A stretch of 64,000 nucleotides of DNA from CAVSUZ01 sp963791885. GTDB taxonomy: Bacteria; Pseudomonadota; Alphaproteobacteria; Acetobacterales; Acetobacteraceae. Positions 9,346 to 18,170 of the stretch are shown piece by piece. A program made the translations under genes and the position numbers. The stretch spans positions 1,550,001 through 1,614,000 of the forward strand of contig CAWBUL010000006.1 in the NCBI GenBank assembly GCA_963791885.1, read 5' to 3'. The notes below the pieces were generated by a model. The model saw only the letters and a list, made by a program, of their open reading frames with translations, had not been told where the DNA came from and made no database searches. Within the stretch, counting starts at the first letter, position 1, and each line of letters begins with the position of its first letter.

Positions 9346-10290
9346 ATGCGCTCCACCAATTTCGCCCTGTGCGTCGGCGCGTTCTTACTGGCCTGCTTCT
9401 TTCCTTTGGTAGCCGACCCCTATTGGCTGACTGTCGGCATCCTGGCCCTGTTTTATGCGATTGTGACCGCGAGCTGGGCGCTGCTGGTCGGTTATGCCGG
9501 GCAGTTCTCGTTCGGGCACATGGGCTTCGTCTCTCTGGGGGCCTATTGCGCCGCGCTGCTCATGGTCGACCTCGGCGTGCCGCTGCCGATCGGCATGATC
9601 GCGTCGCTGGTTCTGGCGGGCATCGTCGGCGCAGTGATTGGGTTCACCTGTCTACGGATGCGCGGCCCGTATCTCGCCATTTTCACCATGGCGTTCTCGG
9701 AAGTGTTCCGCATCATCGCGCTGACTGAAAACGAGGTCACGGGCGGCGCCGGGGGCCTGGAAGTGCCGCCGCTGTTCCACACCCGCTCTGATGCCCCGTA
9801 TTTCTATCTGGGACTTGCCTTGCTCGCGGCGGCGTTAGGCGTGATGGCGTTGATGACGTCATCCCGCTGGGGCCTGTTCTTCCGGGCGATCCGCGAGAAT
9901 GAGCAGGCGGCGGCGGCGGCGGGTGTGAAGGTGGTGCGGTTCCGGGTGCTGGTGTTTGCGATTGCGAGTGCCATCGCGGGTTTGGCGGGTGCGTTCTATG
10001 CGCCGTACATCGGCATCCTGACCCCGGATGTCGGGTCGGTTGATCAGATGGGTTTGATCGTCGCCATGGCGGTGATCGGTGGGGCGGAGAGCCTGACCGC
10101 CTCGGTGATCGGCGCGATCGTCGTCGAATTTCTGATCGAGGCGTTGCGTGCCTATGGCCAGTGGCGGCTGGTGCTGTTCGGTGCGCTGCTGCTGCTGACG
10201 GTGCGGTTCGCGCGCAACGGCTTGCTCGCGCTGGCGTGGGACAAGATGGTCCGGTTCGCGCCGATGCGTCGGCCACAGCCCGCCGAATGA
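9346..10290 (+). CDS. livM: Branched-chain amino acid/amide ABC transporter permease, LivM type
   Basis: A 314-residue inner-membrane permease. LivM landmarks are YAIVTASWALLVGYAGQFSF, GHMGFVSLGAYCAALL, the coupling-loop region RAIRENEQAAAAAGVKVVRF and FAIASAIAGLAGAFYA, followed by GGAESLTASVIGAIVV. The ATG at 9346 is chosen because longer in-frame readings would overlap most of livH. Its stop overlaps the start of the ATPase gene (ATGA at 10287-10290), indicating translational coupling. Confidence 0.92.
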   Translation: MRSTNFALCVGAFLLACFFPLVADPYWLTVGILALFYAIVTASWALLVGYAGQFSFGHMGFVSLGAYCAALLMVDLGVPLPIGMIASLVLAGIVGAVIGFTCLRMRGPYLAIFTMAFSEVFRIIALTENEVTGGAGGLEVPPLFHTRSDAPYFYLGLALLAAALGVMALMTSSRWGLFFRAIRENEQAAAAAGVKVVRFRVLVFAIASAIAGLAGAFYAPYIGILTPDVGSVDQMGLIVAMAVIGGAESLTASVIGAIVVEFLIEALRAYGQWRLVLFGALLLLTVRFARNGLLALAWDKMVRFAPMRRPQPAE

Positions 10291-11003
10291 CCGCGTTGAT
10301 CGCCGCTGACCAGCTCAGCATGCGCTTCGGCGGTATCGTCGCGGTGCACGAGCTCGATTTTGCCGTGGAAGAAGGCGAGCTGGTCGGACTGATCGGTCCC
10401 AACGGCTGCGGCAAGACCACGACAATCAACATGCTCACCGGCCACCTCACCCCCGTCGGCGGCCGTATCCTGCTCCGCGGGCACCCGGTGGAGGGGATGC
10501 CGGCGCACAAATTCGCGGCCGGCGGTGTGGGCCGGACGTTCCAGATCACCCAGTTGTTCGGCCGGATGAGCGTGTTGGAGAACATGTTGGTCCCGGGCCT
10601 CGCACGGCACGGCTCGACCTTCGAGGCTGCGCGTCGGGCGGCGCGGCTGCATCTGGAGTTTCTCGGCTTGGCGGCATTGGAGAATCTGCCGGCGAAGAAC
10701 CTGTCGGGCGGCCAGCAGAAGCTGCTGGAGCTGGGCCGGGCGCTAATGCTCGAACCGACGATCATGTTCCTCGATGAGCCGTTCGCCGGTGTAAATCCGT
10801 TCCTGCGCGACGAGATCATCGGGTTCGTCCAGGCACTGCACGCGCAAGGGCAGGCTTTCGTGGTGGTGGATCACGATCTGGAGGCGATCCAGCGCCTGGT
10901 GAACCGGCTGGTCGTGATGTCGCGCGGCGAGAAGATCGCCGACGGCACGCCGGAGGAGGTGCGCGCCGACCCCGAGGTGCTACGCGCCTATGCGGGGGTT
11001 TGA
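10287..11003 (+). CDS. livG: Branched-chain amino acid/amide ABC transporter ATP-binding protein, LivG type
   Basis: A 238-residue cytoplasmic ATPase driving the LivHM pore. Walker A is GPNGCGKTT (37-45), the signature is LSGGQQKLLELGRAL, Walker B is IMFLDEPFAGVNP and the switch histidine is in VVDHDLEAI. It begins in the ATGA overlap with livM and ends at the base of an inverted repeat (11001-11034). The C-terminal ADPEVLRAYAGV is typical of LivG. Confidence 0.93.
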   Translation: MTALIAADQLSMRFGGIVAVHELDFAVEEGELVGLIGPNGCGKTTTINMLTGHLTPVGGRILLRGHPVEGMPAHKFAAGGVGRTFQITQLFGRMSVLENMLVPGLARHGSTFEAARRAARLHLEFLGLAALENLPAKNLSGGQQKLLELGRALMLEPTIMFLDEPFAGVNPFLRDEIIGFVQALHAQGQAFVVVDHDLEAIQRLVNRLVVMSRGEKIADGTPEEVRADPEVLRAYAGV

Positions 11004-11034
11004 GACCGATGAGCAGCTTCGCTGATCGGTCTCA
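11001..11034. repeat. Inverted repeat (hairpin) at the livG stop codon
   Basis: TGAGACCGATGAGC and GCTGATCGGTCTCA form a 14-bp arm with a single mismatch around a 6-base loop (AGCTTC). The first TGA is the livG stop. There is no T tract, so this does not look like an intrinsic terminator. It may be an mRNA processing or stability element between livG and livF, which are 124 bp apart while the other Liv genes here are closely packed. Confidence 0.6.
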
Positions 11035-11127
11035 GCGCGCGGGGTTGGTGGGGCGGCTGCGCGCCAAGCAAGGCGTCATGCCGGCGCGCCGCCAAAACGA
11101 AGGGACCCAACCCTTGGGCGCGCCGGT

Positions 11128-11880
11128 ATGATACAGCCTACGGTCAGCGCGCGCGGGTTGGTGGCAGGTTACGTCCCCGGCATCCATATCCTGCACGGCA
11201 TGTCGGCCGAGGTGATCCCGGGCCAGGTGCGCTGCGTGCTTGGGCCGAACGGCACGGGCAAGTCGACGCTGCTGAAAGTGATGTTCGGGTTTCTGCGACC
11301 CGTTGCGGGTGAAACCATGGCGTCCGGGCGCTCGCTGAACACGGTGCCGCCACACCGGATGGGCGAGCGTGGCATTGTCTACCTCCCGCAACGGCCCAGC
11401 ATATTCCCGTTCCTGCCGGTGGACGTGAACCTGCGTCTGGGCACCTGGACGTTCCGCCGCGACCACGCGCGGGTGCGCACGGCGATCGAGCGCGCCTATG
11501 AGCGGTTTCCGGTGCTGCGGGAGCGCCGCCGGCAGATCGCGGGCACGCTGTCAGGCGGCCAGCAGCGGCAATTGGAGATCGCCCGCAGCTTGCTGACAGA
11601 TCCCACAACCTTCCTGATCGACGAGCCGACCGCCAGCATCGAACCGCGCATCGCCGCGCAGATCTATGCCCTGATCCAGGGCTTGGCGCAGGAAGGCAAA
11701 GCCGTGCTGCTGGTCGACCAGAACATCAAGGGCGCACTGGGCATTGCCGACCATGTGTACGTGATGCGCACGGGAAGCCTGTTCGCGGAAGGACCGCGAT
11801 CGGATTTCACCGACGACGTGGAGACGCTGGTGCGGACCTGGCTCTACACGCGCGATCCACCCGCGACGCCGCGGGAATGA
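11128..11880 (+). CDS. livF: Branched-chain amino acid/amide ABC transporter ATP-binding protein, LivF type
   Basis: A 250-residue second ATPase of the transporter. Walker A is GPNGTGKST (39-47), the signature LSGGQQRQLEIARSLL, Walker B TTFLIDEPTASIEP, and the switch residue is in VLLVDQNIKGAL, where His is replaced by Gln as is common in LivF proteins. It follows livG after a 124-bp spacer. No clear terminator follows; 135 bp of apparently non-coding sequence separate it from the island's first gene on the opposite strand. Confidence 0.92.
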   Translation: MIQPTVSARGLVAGYVPGIHILHGMSAEVIPGQVRCVLGPNGTGKSTLLKVMFGFLRPVAGETMASGRSLNTVPPHRMGERGIVYLPQRPSIFPFLPVDVNLRLGTWTFRRDHARVRTAIERAYERFPVLRERRRQIAGTLSGGQQRQLEIARSLLTDPTTFLIDEPTASIEPRIAAQIYALIQGLAQEGKAVLLVDQNIKGALGIADHVYVMRTGSLFAEGPRSDFTDDVETLVRTWLYTRDPPATPRE

Positions 11881-12015
11881 CACGCGTGCGGTAAGGCGAG
11901 TTCGTCCGCAAGGACTTTACGGTGACGATGCAGGACCATCCGGGCGCCACGGAGCGCCGCTTCGAAGCGCTGTTGACTTCTTTTTTTGGATAGTTGCCGT
12001 CACTATCTCTCTCTG

Positions 12016-12264
12016 TCACTGCGCCACAGTGCTGTTGCAGAAGGGGTGTTGCATGATGGCGTTGCTCAACACGGCCGGACCTCCATCGCGTTTGTGTACG
12101 TGATGCCCTGTCTCAATACTATTGAGATATAGCAAGCCGCCACAGGTAAAACATCTCGGCGCCGTGGGCAAAGCGTCTCGCAGGTAAGCGGCCGCTTTGG
12201 TCGCTCGGGAAAACCTCTTTCCGGCTTTGGACCCGACTTCCTCCTCAGAGAGGTTCTGCGACAC
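12016..12264 (-). CDS. Small HNH-endonuclease-like protein, possibly a remnant
   Basis: An 82-residue protein starting at GTG. The C-terminal half reads CFTCGGLLYLNSI, then HHVHKRDGGPAVLSNA and HPFCNS. This matches the end of HNH nucleases of the CxxCG...DHxxRxxDGG...NxQLxHPxCN pattern, with zinc-binding cysteine pairs CxxC and a C before N. The family's usual His-Asp arrangement (DH) is replaced by HH. An in-frame TGA lies about 36 nt upstream, so no larger N-terminal domain is present. It could be a stand-alone mini-HNH or the surviving end of a longer nuclease. Base composition is less GC-rich than the Liv genes to the left. Confidence 0.5.
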   Translation of the reverse strand: MSQNLSEEEVGSKAGKRFSRATKAAAYLRDALPTAPRCFTCGGLLYLNSIETGHHVHKRDGGPAVLSNAIMQHPFCNSTVAQ

Positions 12265-12404
12265 CAGTAAAACTGAGAAATCACCACTCGCTAGTGATCA
12301 AAACCTGACGCTTGGTACCCAATGCAACCCGAAATTGAACGCCTTGACGACAAAGGTTTTCGCGCGCGTCGTGCCGACCAAGTAAGCGGCAATTAGGAGA
12401 AACC

Positions 12405-13133
12405 ATGCCAAGCAAGGTCATAGCGATTACGGGAGCAAGTAGCGGTATCGGTGAGGCGGCTGCGCTGCATTTGGCGGGGCAAGGAGCCAAGGTCGTCCTA
12501 GGCGCCCGCGGCGAAGAAGGGCTGGAAGCCTTGGCAGCCAAGATCAAAGCGGCGGGAGGTGATGCGGCATTCGTCTCGATCGATGTAGCCCGCCGCAATG
12601 AACTGACGAAATTCGTAGAAATAGCTCTTCAACATTACGGCAGGCTTGATGTGCTGGTCAGCAGCGCCGGGGCTATGCCGACCGGTCCGCTAAGCGACCT
12701 CGCAGTCGATGATTGGGAGCAGATGGTCGACGTGAATGTCAAAGGTCTCCTGTTCGGAATCGCCGCGGCGCTCCCCGTCTTCCAAGCTCAGGAGAGCGGC
12801 CACTTCGTCAACATCGCTTCAACGGCGGCTCGCAAAACAGCTCCCAATCAGGCTGTTTACTCAGCCACAAAAGCCGCGGTCCTGGCCCTCTCCGATGGTT
12901 TGCGGCAGGAGCTTGCAGGCAAGCTGCGTGTAACTGTCATCTCTCCGGGCTTCACGGATACAAATTTTCTTGGTCATGTTCGGGACGATGCGCTGCGGTC
13001 GCAGATGAAAGAGGCCGCGGCCAAGTTCGCCATGCAACCGGAAGCAGTTGCCAGAGCAATCGCTTACGCAATCGAACAACCTGACGATCTTAACATCGGC
13101 GAGATCGTGGTCCGCTCAAAGGCTCAGCCTTAG
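12405..13133 (+). CDS. Short-chain dehydrogenase/reductase (SDR)
   Basis: A 242-residue classical SDR oxidoreductase using NAD(P). The cofactor motif is TGASSGIG (9-16), the structural motif SSAGA replaces the usual NNAG, and the catalytic residues are S139, Y152 and K156 (YSATK). The segment VISPGFTDTNF follows. AGGAG lies 6 bases before the ATG. Substrate is unknown; SDRs of this type include clavaldehyde-dehydrogenase-like and general ketone reductases. The stop overlaps by 4 bp the stop of the convergent small secreted protein gene. Confidence 0.9.
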   Translation: MPSKVIAITGASSGIGEAAALHLAGQGAKVVLGARGEEGLEALAAKIKAAGGDAAFVSIDVARRNELTKFVEIALQHYGRLDVLVSSAGAMPTGPLSDLAVDDWEQMVDVNVKGLLFGIAAALPVFQAQESGHFVNIASTAARKTAPNQAVYSATKAAVLALSDGLRQELAGKLRVTVISPGFTDTNFLGHVRDDALRSQMKEAAAKFAMQPEAVARAIAYAIEQPDDLNIGEIVVRSKAQP

Positions 13134-13327
13134 CGGGGCGCTCGAGAGAAGCCAACACTCATCGGCCCGCGAGGCGTGTTAAATGTTATGCGGCCAACAG
13201 GACACCATTGGCCCACGTCATTCAAATGGAACGCTTGGCATAGCGTGAGTTGTTGTGTTGATTGCTGAGCGCCGGCACTTGATGCCCACAGGCATCCCAC
13301 CATGATTAGCGAGATGGCAATTTTCAT
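13130..13327 (-). CDS. Small secreted protein with signal peptide, function unknown
   Basis: A 65-residue protein with a clear signal peptide (MKIAISLIMVGCLWASSAGA, cut before QQST), leaving about 45 residues with two cysteines (LTLCQAFHLNDVGQWC). The start is well supported by GGGAGGAAATC before the ATG. It does not match a family I recognise; the two cysteines could form a disulfide in the periplasm. Confidence 0.68.
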   Translation of the reverse strand: MKIAISLIMVGCLWASSAGAQQSTQQLTLCQAFHLNDVGQWCPVGRITFNTPRGPMSVGFSRAPR

Positions 13328-13381
13328 GATTTCCTCCCTGACTCGGGAGTTACGCTAGCAAAACTTAAGGCCCGGCGGGAG

Positions 13382-13603
13382 TCATTTCGTTTGGCTATCT
13401 TTTTCTTTTGGCAATCTGGGGCGGCTCGGCACGGGCTTCCGGCCCTTTGTAGGCGGAATGTCCTTCTTCTCCTTGTGCCCGACGATCCGAGCGCCCCGGA
13501 GCGCGGCTTCAAAGCGGCGTTGCGCTCCTTCTTGTTCAAATTCAGGCGTTTCATCGGGCACGTCTTTGATCCTAAGCTCGTGCGACAATGCACGTTTATC
13601 CAC
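13382..13603 (-). CDS. Hypothetical small basic protein
   Basis: A 73-residue reading frame beginning with GTG at 13603 and overlapping the start of the divergent HNH gene by 16 bp. The composition is strongly charged and protein-like (IKDVPDETPEFEQEGAQRRF, then GHKEKKDIPPTKGRK), lacking the Arg/Pro/Ala monotony of shadow frames. No strong ribosome-binding site is seen. I do not recognise a family. Confidence 0.4.
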   Translation of the reverse strand: MDKRALSHELRIKDVPDETPEFEQEGAQRRFEAALRGARIVGHKEKKDIPPTKGRKPVPSRPRLPKEKDSQTK

Positions 13604-14256
13604 CAGTTGGTCGCTGCATTTACTGCGGCAAAAGCCAGGATGAGCTACCGTCCGGCTTTAAGCTTACCAAAGAGCACATCATCCCTTCTGGGCTACGAGG
13701 GGACTTGATACTACCGGGAGCCAGTTGCAAGGCACCCGAAAGGGGCGGCGGCTGGTCTTGTTCGGCCCAAACAGGCAGATTTGAAGGGCAATATTTGCGT
13801 GAAGCAAACGATGGCCTAAGAACCTACTTGGGCGTCTTTGGCAACAGAAGGAAGAGGGAGAGAAGAACAGAAATTCCATTCACAATAAGTGTGCCCGACC
13901 AAGACGGGAAGGAAATCCCCCTACACTCCCTCAGAAGACGGGAGGATTCGCCGCTTATTGCCCTGTTCGCCGTTTTTCATGAGGCTGAGCTTTTGAGTGG
14001 CCAAAAATCCGACCGGCTCGTATACTTCAAGCCCATTCCTGTCGCCGAGCAGGAAAAGTTCAAACCTTTCGTCGGCAATTGGATTCACTCCCCAGGACAA
14101 TTCCAGGGGTCCTGGACGATTCAGCTTTTGGCTAAAATCGCTCATTCGTACGCTGTGGCCGAATATGGAGCGGACACTTTTCCGAGCTTCCTGCCTGGAA
14201 TAATTCTTGCGGAAGACTTGGAGACAACGGAATGGTATAAATACATAGGGTGCCTA

Positions 14257-15394
14257 GTGCTCTGACTCATACGGACGATGCAGGCAATCTTTCGAGCTTG
14301 GCAAGGATTGAGGCGGTGGCTGCGGTCCAGACGAATGGGCGTGGTTCTGCATTTCGCTCAGCGAGGTAAGTCTTAATGGCAGCCTGCAGGCTGACGAGGG
14401 AGTGGAAGCTGCCGCGCCGGATGCGTTGTCGGGTAAGAGCGGAGAAGAAGGTCTCCACCGCGTTCAGCCATGACCCGGAGGTTGGCGTGAAGTGGAAGGT
14501 CCATCGGTCATGGCGTGCCAGCCAGGCCTGTACCTTTCGGTGCCGGTGGGTGGCGTAGTTGTCGACGACCGCATGGACCAACTTGCCGGACGGCACCTCG
14601 CGTTCGACGGCATTGAGGAAGCGGATGAACTCCTCGTGCCGGTGTCGCTGCATGCAGCGACCGATCACCGTACCCTTCAGCACGTTCAATGCGGCGAACA
14701 ACGTCGTCGTTCCATGGCGTTTGTAGTCGTGGGTCATGGTGCCGCAGCGGCCGGGTTTCAGCGGCAGTCCAGGCTGGGTACGGTCGAGCGCCTGGATTTG
14801 GCTCTTTTCGTCGATCGACAGCACCACCGCATGGGCGGGCGGATCGAGATAAAGGCCGATGATATCCGCCATTTTCTCAGCGAACTGCGGATCACGCGAG
14901 CGCTTGAAGCTGCGCACGCGGTGCGGCTGGAGTTGGTGCGCCGCCCAGATGCGCTGCACCGAGCGCAGCGACATGGCGGTGGCGTTTGCCATGGCTCGCC
15001 CGGTCCAATACGTGGTCCCAGGGGGCGGCTCGCCACACGTGAGCGCCACGACGTGCGCCACTTTATCGGCCGGGATCGGTCGTTTGCCGGGCTTGCGCGT
15101 CTTGTCACGCAGCAACCCGTCGGGACCTTCCTCGGCAAAACGCTGCTGCCAGCGCCAGACCATGGGGCGGCTGACGCTGATCTCTTTCGCCACATGTTGC
15201 ACCGGCCGACCACTGGCCGAGGCCAGAACGACTCGGGCTCGCTCGATGTATTTGCCCGCTCGGTTGCGATCCGATGCTATTGCCTTAAGCCGCTTCCTGT
15301 CTGCCGCGCTCAACAACACGCATACTGTCTGTGCCATGCTCACAGAATCGCATGGCAACCGCATGTTGTGAATCGATAGAATGCGTCAGAGCAC
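14257..15394 (-). mobile_element. IS630-family insertion sequence (copy A, intact)
   Basis: A 1138-bp element with ends GTGCTCTGACTCAT at 14257 and the complement of ATGCGTCAGAGCAC ending at 15394, a terminal inverted repeat with one mismatch. It is flanked by TA on both sides (14255-14256 and 15395-15396), the target duplication typical of IS630. One complete transposase gene fills it. It is inserted in the HNH-type gene. Confidence 0.9.
14267..15337 (-). CDS. IS630-family transposase (copy A)
   Basis: DDE transposase of 356 residues from MAQTVCVLLSAADRKRL; an ATG at 15364 would add nine residues. The N-terminal helix-turn-helix region (ISVSRPMVWRWQQRF) is followed by the catalytic triad in LSIDEKSQIQAL, HAVVDNYATH and SWLNAVETFFSALTR. 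No disruption is seen, so it may be active. Confidence 0.92.
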   Translation of the reverse strand: MAQTVCVLLSAADRKRLKAIASDRNRAGKYIERARVVLASASGRPVQHVAKEISVSRPMVWRWQQRFAEEGPDGLLRDKTRKPGKRPIPADKVAHVVALTCGEPPPGTTYWTGRAMANATAMSLRSVQRIWAAHQLQPHRVRSFKRSRDPQFAEKMADIIGLYLDPPAHAVVLSIDEKSQIQALDRTQPGLPLKPGRCGTMTHDYKRHGTTTLFAALNVLKGTVIGRCMQRHRHEEFIRFLNAVEREVPSGKLVHAVVDNYATHRHRKVQAWLARHDRWTFHFTPTSGSWLNAVETFFSALTRQRIRRGSFHSLVSLQAAIKTYLAERNAEPRPFVWTAATASILAKLERLPASSV

Positions 15395-15572
15395 TAGCCG
15401 GATGGAACCGAGTTTACCCTTCGTCCAATCTGCACGAGCTTTACTTGACGACAAAGAATGTAGGAAATACCTACCTAATAATATGCCAGATTAGGTTGTT
15501 TTCCAGTATCCGCGATACTCCAGTTTATGAGGTAGTAGTCGGAGCGCACTGGAATTCGTCCTTGGCGTCTAA

Positions 15573-16547
15573 GTGTCCGTCCGGCGACTTTGTGAGTCAT
15601 TTGAATCGGTTGCCGGTCCGGATGGACTGAGTGCTTGAAGCGGCTCGATCGGGTGTGATTCTTTGCCTGGCACCAAGCCACGAGGTGCCTGATGTGGACG
15701 ATGGAAAACCGCCATCGCTATGACCGCGACAAGCTGCGTTATCCGAGCGATCTCACCGATGCGGAATGGCGGCTGATCAGGCCGCTTATACCACCCGCCA
15801 AGCGTGGCGGTGGCAAGCGTACCGTCAACATGCGCGAAGTGGTCAACGGCGTGATGTATGTGCTGAGCACCGGCTGCCAGTGGCGCTACATTCCAAAGGA
15901 CCTGCCACCGCGCAGCACGGTGAACGGCTACTTCTGCTTGTGGGGCTGGGACGGCACGTTGGAGAAGATCCATCACGCGCTCTACGTTAAATGCCGCGAA
16001 CAGGCGGGACGAGAAGCCAGTCCGACCGCCTGCGTCATCGACAGCCAAAGCGTGAAAAGCGCAGAAAAAGGGGGGCAGCGATCGACCCACACGGCTTTGA
16101 TGCGGGCAAGCTGATCAAAGGGAAGAAGCGCCATGTCCTGGTCGATACGCTGGGTCTGGTGCTGCACGCGCTGGTCACCGCCGCCAACGTGCAAGACCGC
16201 GACGGCGGCATCCTGCTGCTGTCCACTCTGTTCGGACAGTTCCCGTTCCTGCGCAAGCTATTCGCCGACAGTGCTTACACAGGGCCGGTCTTCCAGGACG
16301 GCGCGGCCCGCGCGATGCGCAGCCTGATCGTCGAAATCGTCAAGCGCTCCGACCACCCCAAGGGCTTCGTCGTCGAACCTAAACGCTGGATCGTCGAGCG
16401 CTCCATCGCATGGCTCAACCGATGCCGCCGGCTCGCCAAGGACTGGGAAAATCGTAACCATAACGCCCTCGCCTTCCTCCGCCTCGCATCAATCCGCCTC
16501 ATGCTTAGAAGACTCTGTAATCCTTCGTGAAGTCTCCGGGCGGACTC
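15573..16547 (+). mobile_element. IS5-family insertion sequence
   Basis: A 975-bp element. The left end GTGTCCGTCCGGCGACTT and the right end (complement GAGTCCGCCCGGAGACTT) form imperfect inverted repeats. TAA flanks both sides (15570-15572 and 16548-16550) as target duplication. It carries a two-frame transposase and interrupts the 3' part of the HNH-type gene. Confidence 0.85.
15692..16530 (+). CDS. IS5-family transposase made by -1 frameshift (orfA/orfB)
   Basis: The first frame (15692-16114) gives the N-terminal part with YPSDLTDAEWRLIRPLIPP and the first catalytic Asp in CVIDSQSVKSAEKGG. The second frame continues AAIDPHGFDAGKLIKGKKRH and carries FADSAYTG and the final Glu in WIVERSIAWLNRCRRL, ending at 16530. 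The switch occurs on A5G6 at about 16064-16074, and a -1 slip joins the frames to give 279 residues. Such A/G slippery runs are the known programmed frameshift signal in this IS5 subgroup, so this is probably functional, not a lesion. Confidence 0.85.
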
Positions 16548-17298
16548 TAAACGTGCGTCTATACAACTTAAATAGAAAATCTTCTCAACGTTATCCAATG
16601 CCTCCCAACATGGGGCCCCAGGCGTGGGGTCCAATCGTTCCATCGTGGAATAGAGCACTTTGGCAAGAAGATGCTCTAACTCCCCCAGGGGAGAAGGTTG
16701 ACCTAGAGCAGAATCCTTTCATTCCGGTTCGTATCCTGTGGCTGTGAAGTAATTGGCGCATTCGGCTGGCGTGAACTTTTCGATGGTGCTGCCGATGACC
16801 TGCCATAGATCGGGGATCGTCCGCGCTGCGGCTTTTCTCAGGAAGGCCTTGAGCTTTGCGAACGCCTTCTCGATCGGGTTGAAGTCGGGCGAGTAGGGCG
16901 GCAGGTAGAGCAGCCTGGCGCTGGCGGCCTCGATCAGCATGCGTATGTCCGCGTGTTTGTGGGCGGGCAGATTGTCCATCACCACGATGTCGCCCGATTG
17001 CAGTGTGGGCGCGAGCACGTGGCGGACGTAGGCGCGGAAGGCATCGGCATTCATCGGGCCATCGAGCACCATCGGTGCGGTCATGCCGGCAAGGCGCAGC
17101 GCACCGGTGAACGTGGTTGTCTTCCAGTGTCCGTGCGGCACGGGTGCACGGCAGCGCTGACCGCGCTTCGCCCGCCCGCGGAGCCGCGCCATCTTGGTGG
17201 TGGCACCGGTCTCGTCGATGAAGACCAGGCGCTGCGGATCAAGATCAGGCTGCGCGTCGAACCAGGCTTGTCGCCGCACGCGCACGTCGGGCCTGTCC

Positions 17299-17306
17299 TG
17301 CTCGCA
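17299..17306 (+). repeat. IS21 target-site duplication, left copy
   Basis: TGCTCGCA directly abuts the left end of the IS21 element and is repeated exactly at its right end. Its length of 8 bp is within the 4-8 bp usual for IS21. Confidence 0.85.
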
Positions 17307-17378
17307 TGTTGATTTTCGCTGAGAACTGACCCGGGTTTTCCACCGAGAACTGACCCGGGTGAATTTATGGTTTGCGGG

Positions 17379-18170
17379 TCATACCGGGGTCAAGTTCTTG
17401 GCCTTTTCCTTTCGGCCCTTGTTGGCGGCCGAGCTGGCTTTGAAGCGGAAGCTGTCATTGCCGGTTTCCACGATGTGGCAGTGGTGGGTGAGGCGGTCGA
17501 GCATGGCGGTCGTCATCTTAGCGTCGCCGAACACGTCAGCCCATTCGCTGAAGCTCAGGTTCGTGGTGATGACCACAGAGGCCCGTTCGTAAAGCTTGCT
17601 CAGCAGGTGGAAAAGCAGCGCGCCGCCGGAGGGGCTGAACGGCAGATAGCCCAATTCATCGAGCATTACGAGGTCGCACCGCATCAGCCGATCCGCGATC
17701 TGACCCGATCGGCCCTGAGTTTTCTCCTGCTCCAGCGCATTGACCAGGTCGACGGTCCCGAAGAACCGAACCTTTTTGCGATGGTGTTCAACCGCCTGCA
17801 CGCCAAGCGCCGTGGCGATGTGGGTCTTGCCGGTGCCCGGACCGCCGACGAGGACCACGTTGTCGGCGTTTTCGATGAACTCACACCGGTAAAGCTGGCG
17901 CACCAGGGCTTCATTGGTTTCGCTGGACGCAAAATCAAAACCGCTCAGATCCTTGTAGACGGGGAAGCGCGCCGCCTTCAGCTGGTAGGCAACCGATCGA
18001 ACCTCGCGCTCGGCGGTTTCCGCCTTGAGCAGCTGTGAGAGAATGGGGACGGCCGAATTGAACGCTGGCGCGCCCTGCTCCATCAGCTCGCCCGCGGCTT
18101 GCGCCATGCCAAACATCTTCAGGCCGCGCAGCATCACGACAATCGCCGCCCCGGCCGGATCATGACGCAT
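17379..18170 (-). CDS. istB: IS21 helper ATPase IstB
   Basis: A 263-residue AAA+ ATPase that assists the IstA transposase in target selection. Walker A is GGPGTGKTH (109-117), and Walker B is LVMLDELGYLPFS; the arginine region follows in the DnaC-like fold (ITTNLSFSEWADVFGD). The ATG at 18170 overlaps the end of istA by 11 bp, as usual for IS21. Confidence 0.95.
   Translation of the reverse strand: MRHDPAGAAIVVMLRGLKMFGMAQAAGELMEQGAPAFNSAVPILSQLLKAETAEREVRSVAYQLKAARFPVYKDLSGFDFASSETNEALVRQLYRCEFIENADNVVLVGGPGTGKTHIATALGVQAVEHHRKKVRFFGTVDLVNALEQEKTQGRSGQIADRLMRCDLVMLDELGYLPFSPSGGALLFHLLSKLYERASVVITTNLSFSEWADVFGDAKMTTAMLDRLTHHCHIVETGNDSFRFKASSAANKGRKEKAKNLTPV

Larger units (their letters stand above)
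13588..16575 (+). pseudogene. HNH-type endonuclease-like gene split by two insertion sequences
   Basis: The first segment (13588-14256) encodes 223 residues with an N-terminal zinc/HNH-like motif: CIYCGK, then LTKEHIIPSGLRGDLILP and SC. An IS630 element (14257-15394) follows, and 15395-15396 repeats the target TA. The frame resumes exactly at 15397 (AGWNRVYPSSNLHELYL) to 15572, where an IS5 element (15573-16547) with TAA repeats interrupts it again. It resumes at 16551 and ends at TAG 16573-16575 (SKRASIQLK). Removing both elements and one copy of each target repeat gives an uninterrupted 289-residue protein. The unrepaired first segment stops at 14265 inside the IS, leaving 225 residues. Lower GC than neighbouring core genes suggests acquisition. 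Confidence 0.72.

Noticed and set aside
11001..11034. Intrinsic terminator at the livG end
   Set aside because: The stem is strong but no T tract follows, and livF continues the operon.
15692..16530. IS5 transposase as a decayed gene
   Set aside because: The break lies exactly at an A5G6 slippery run and a -1 slip restores a complete catalytic domain, the normal expression mode in this group.
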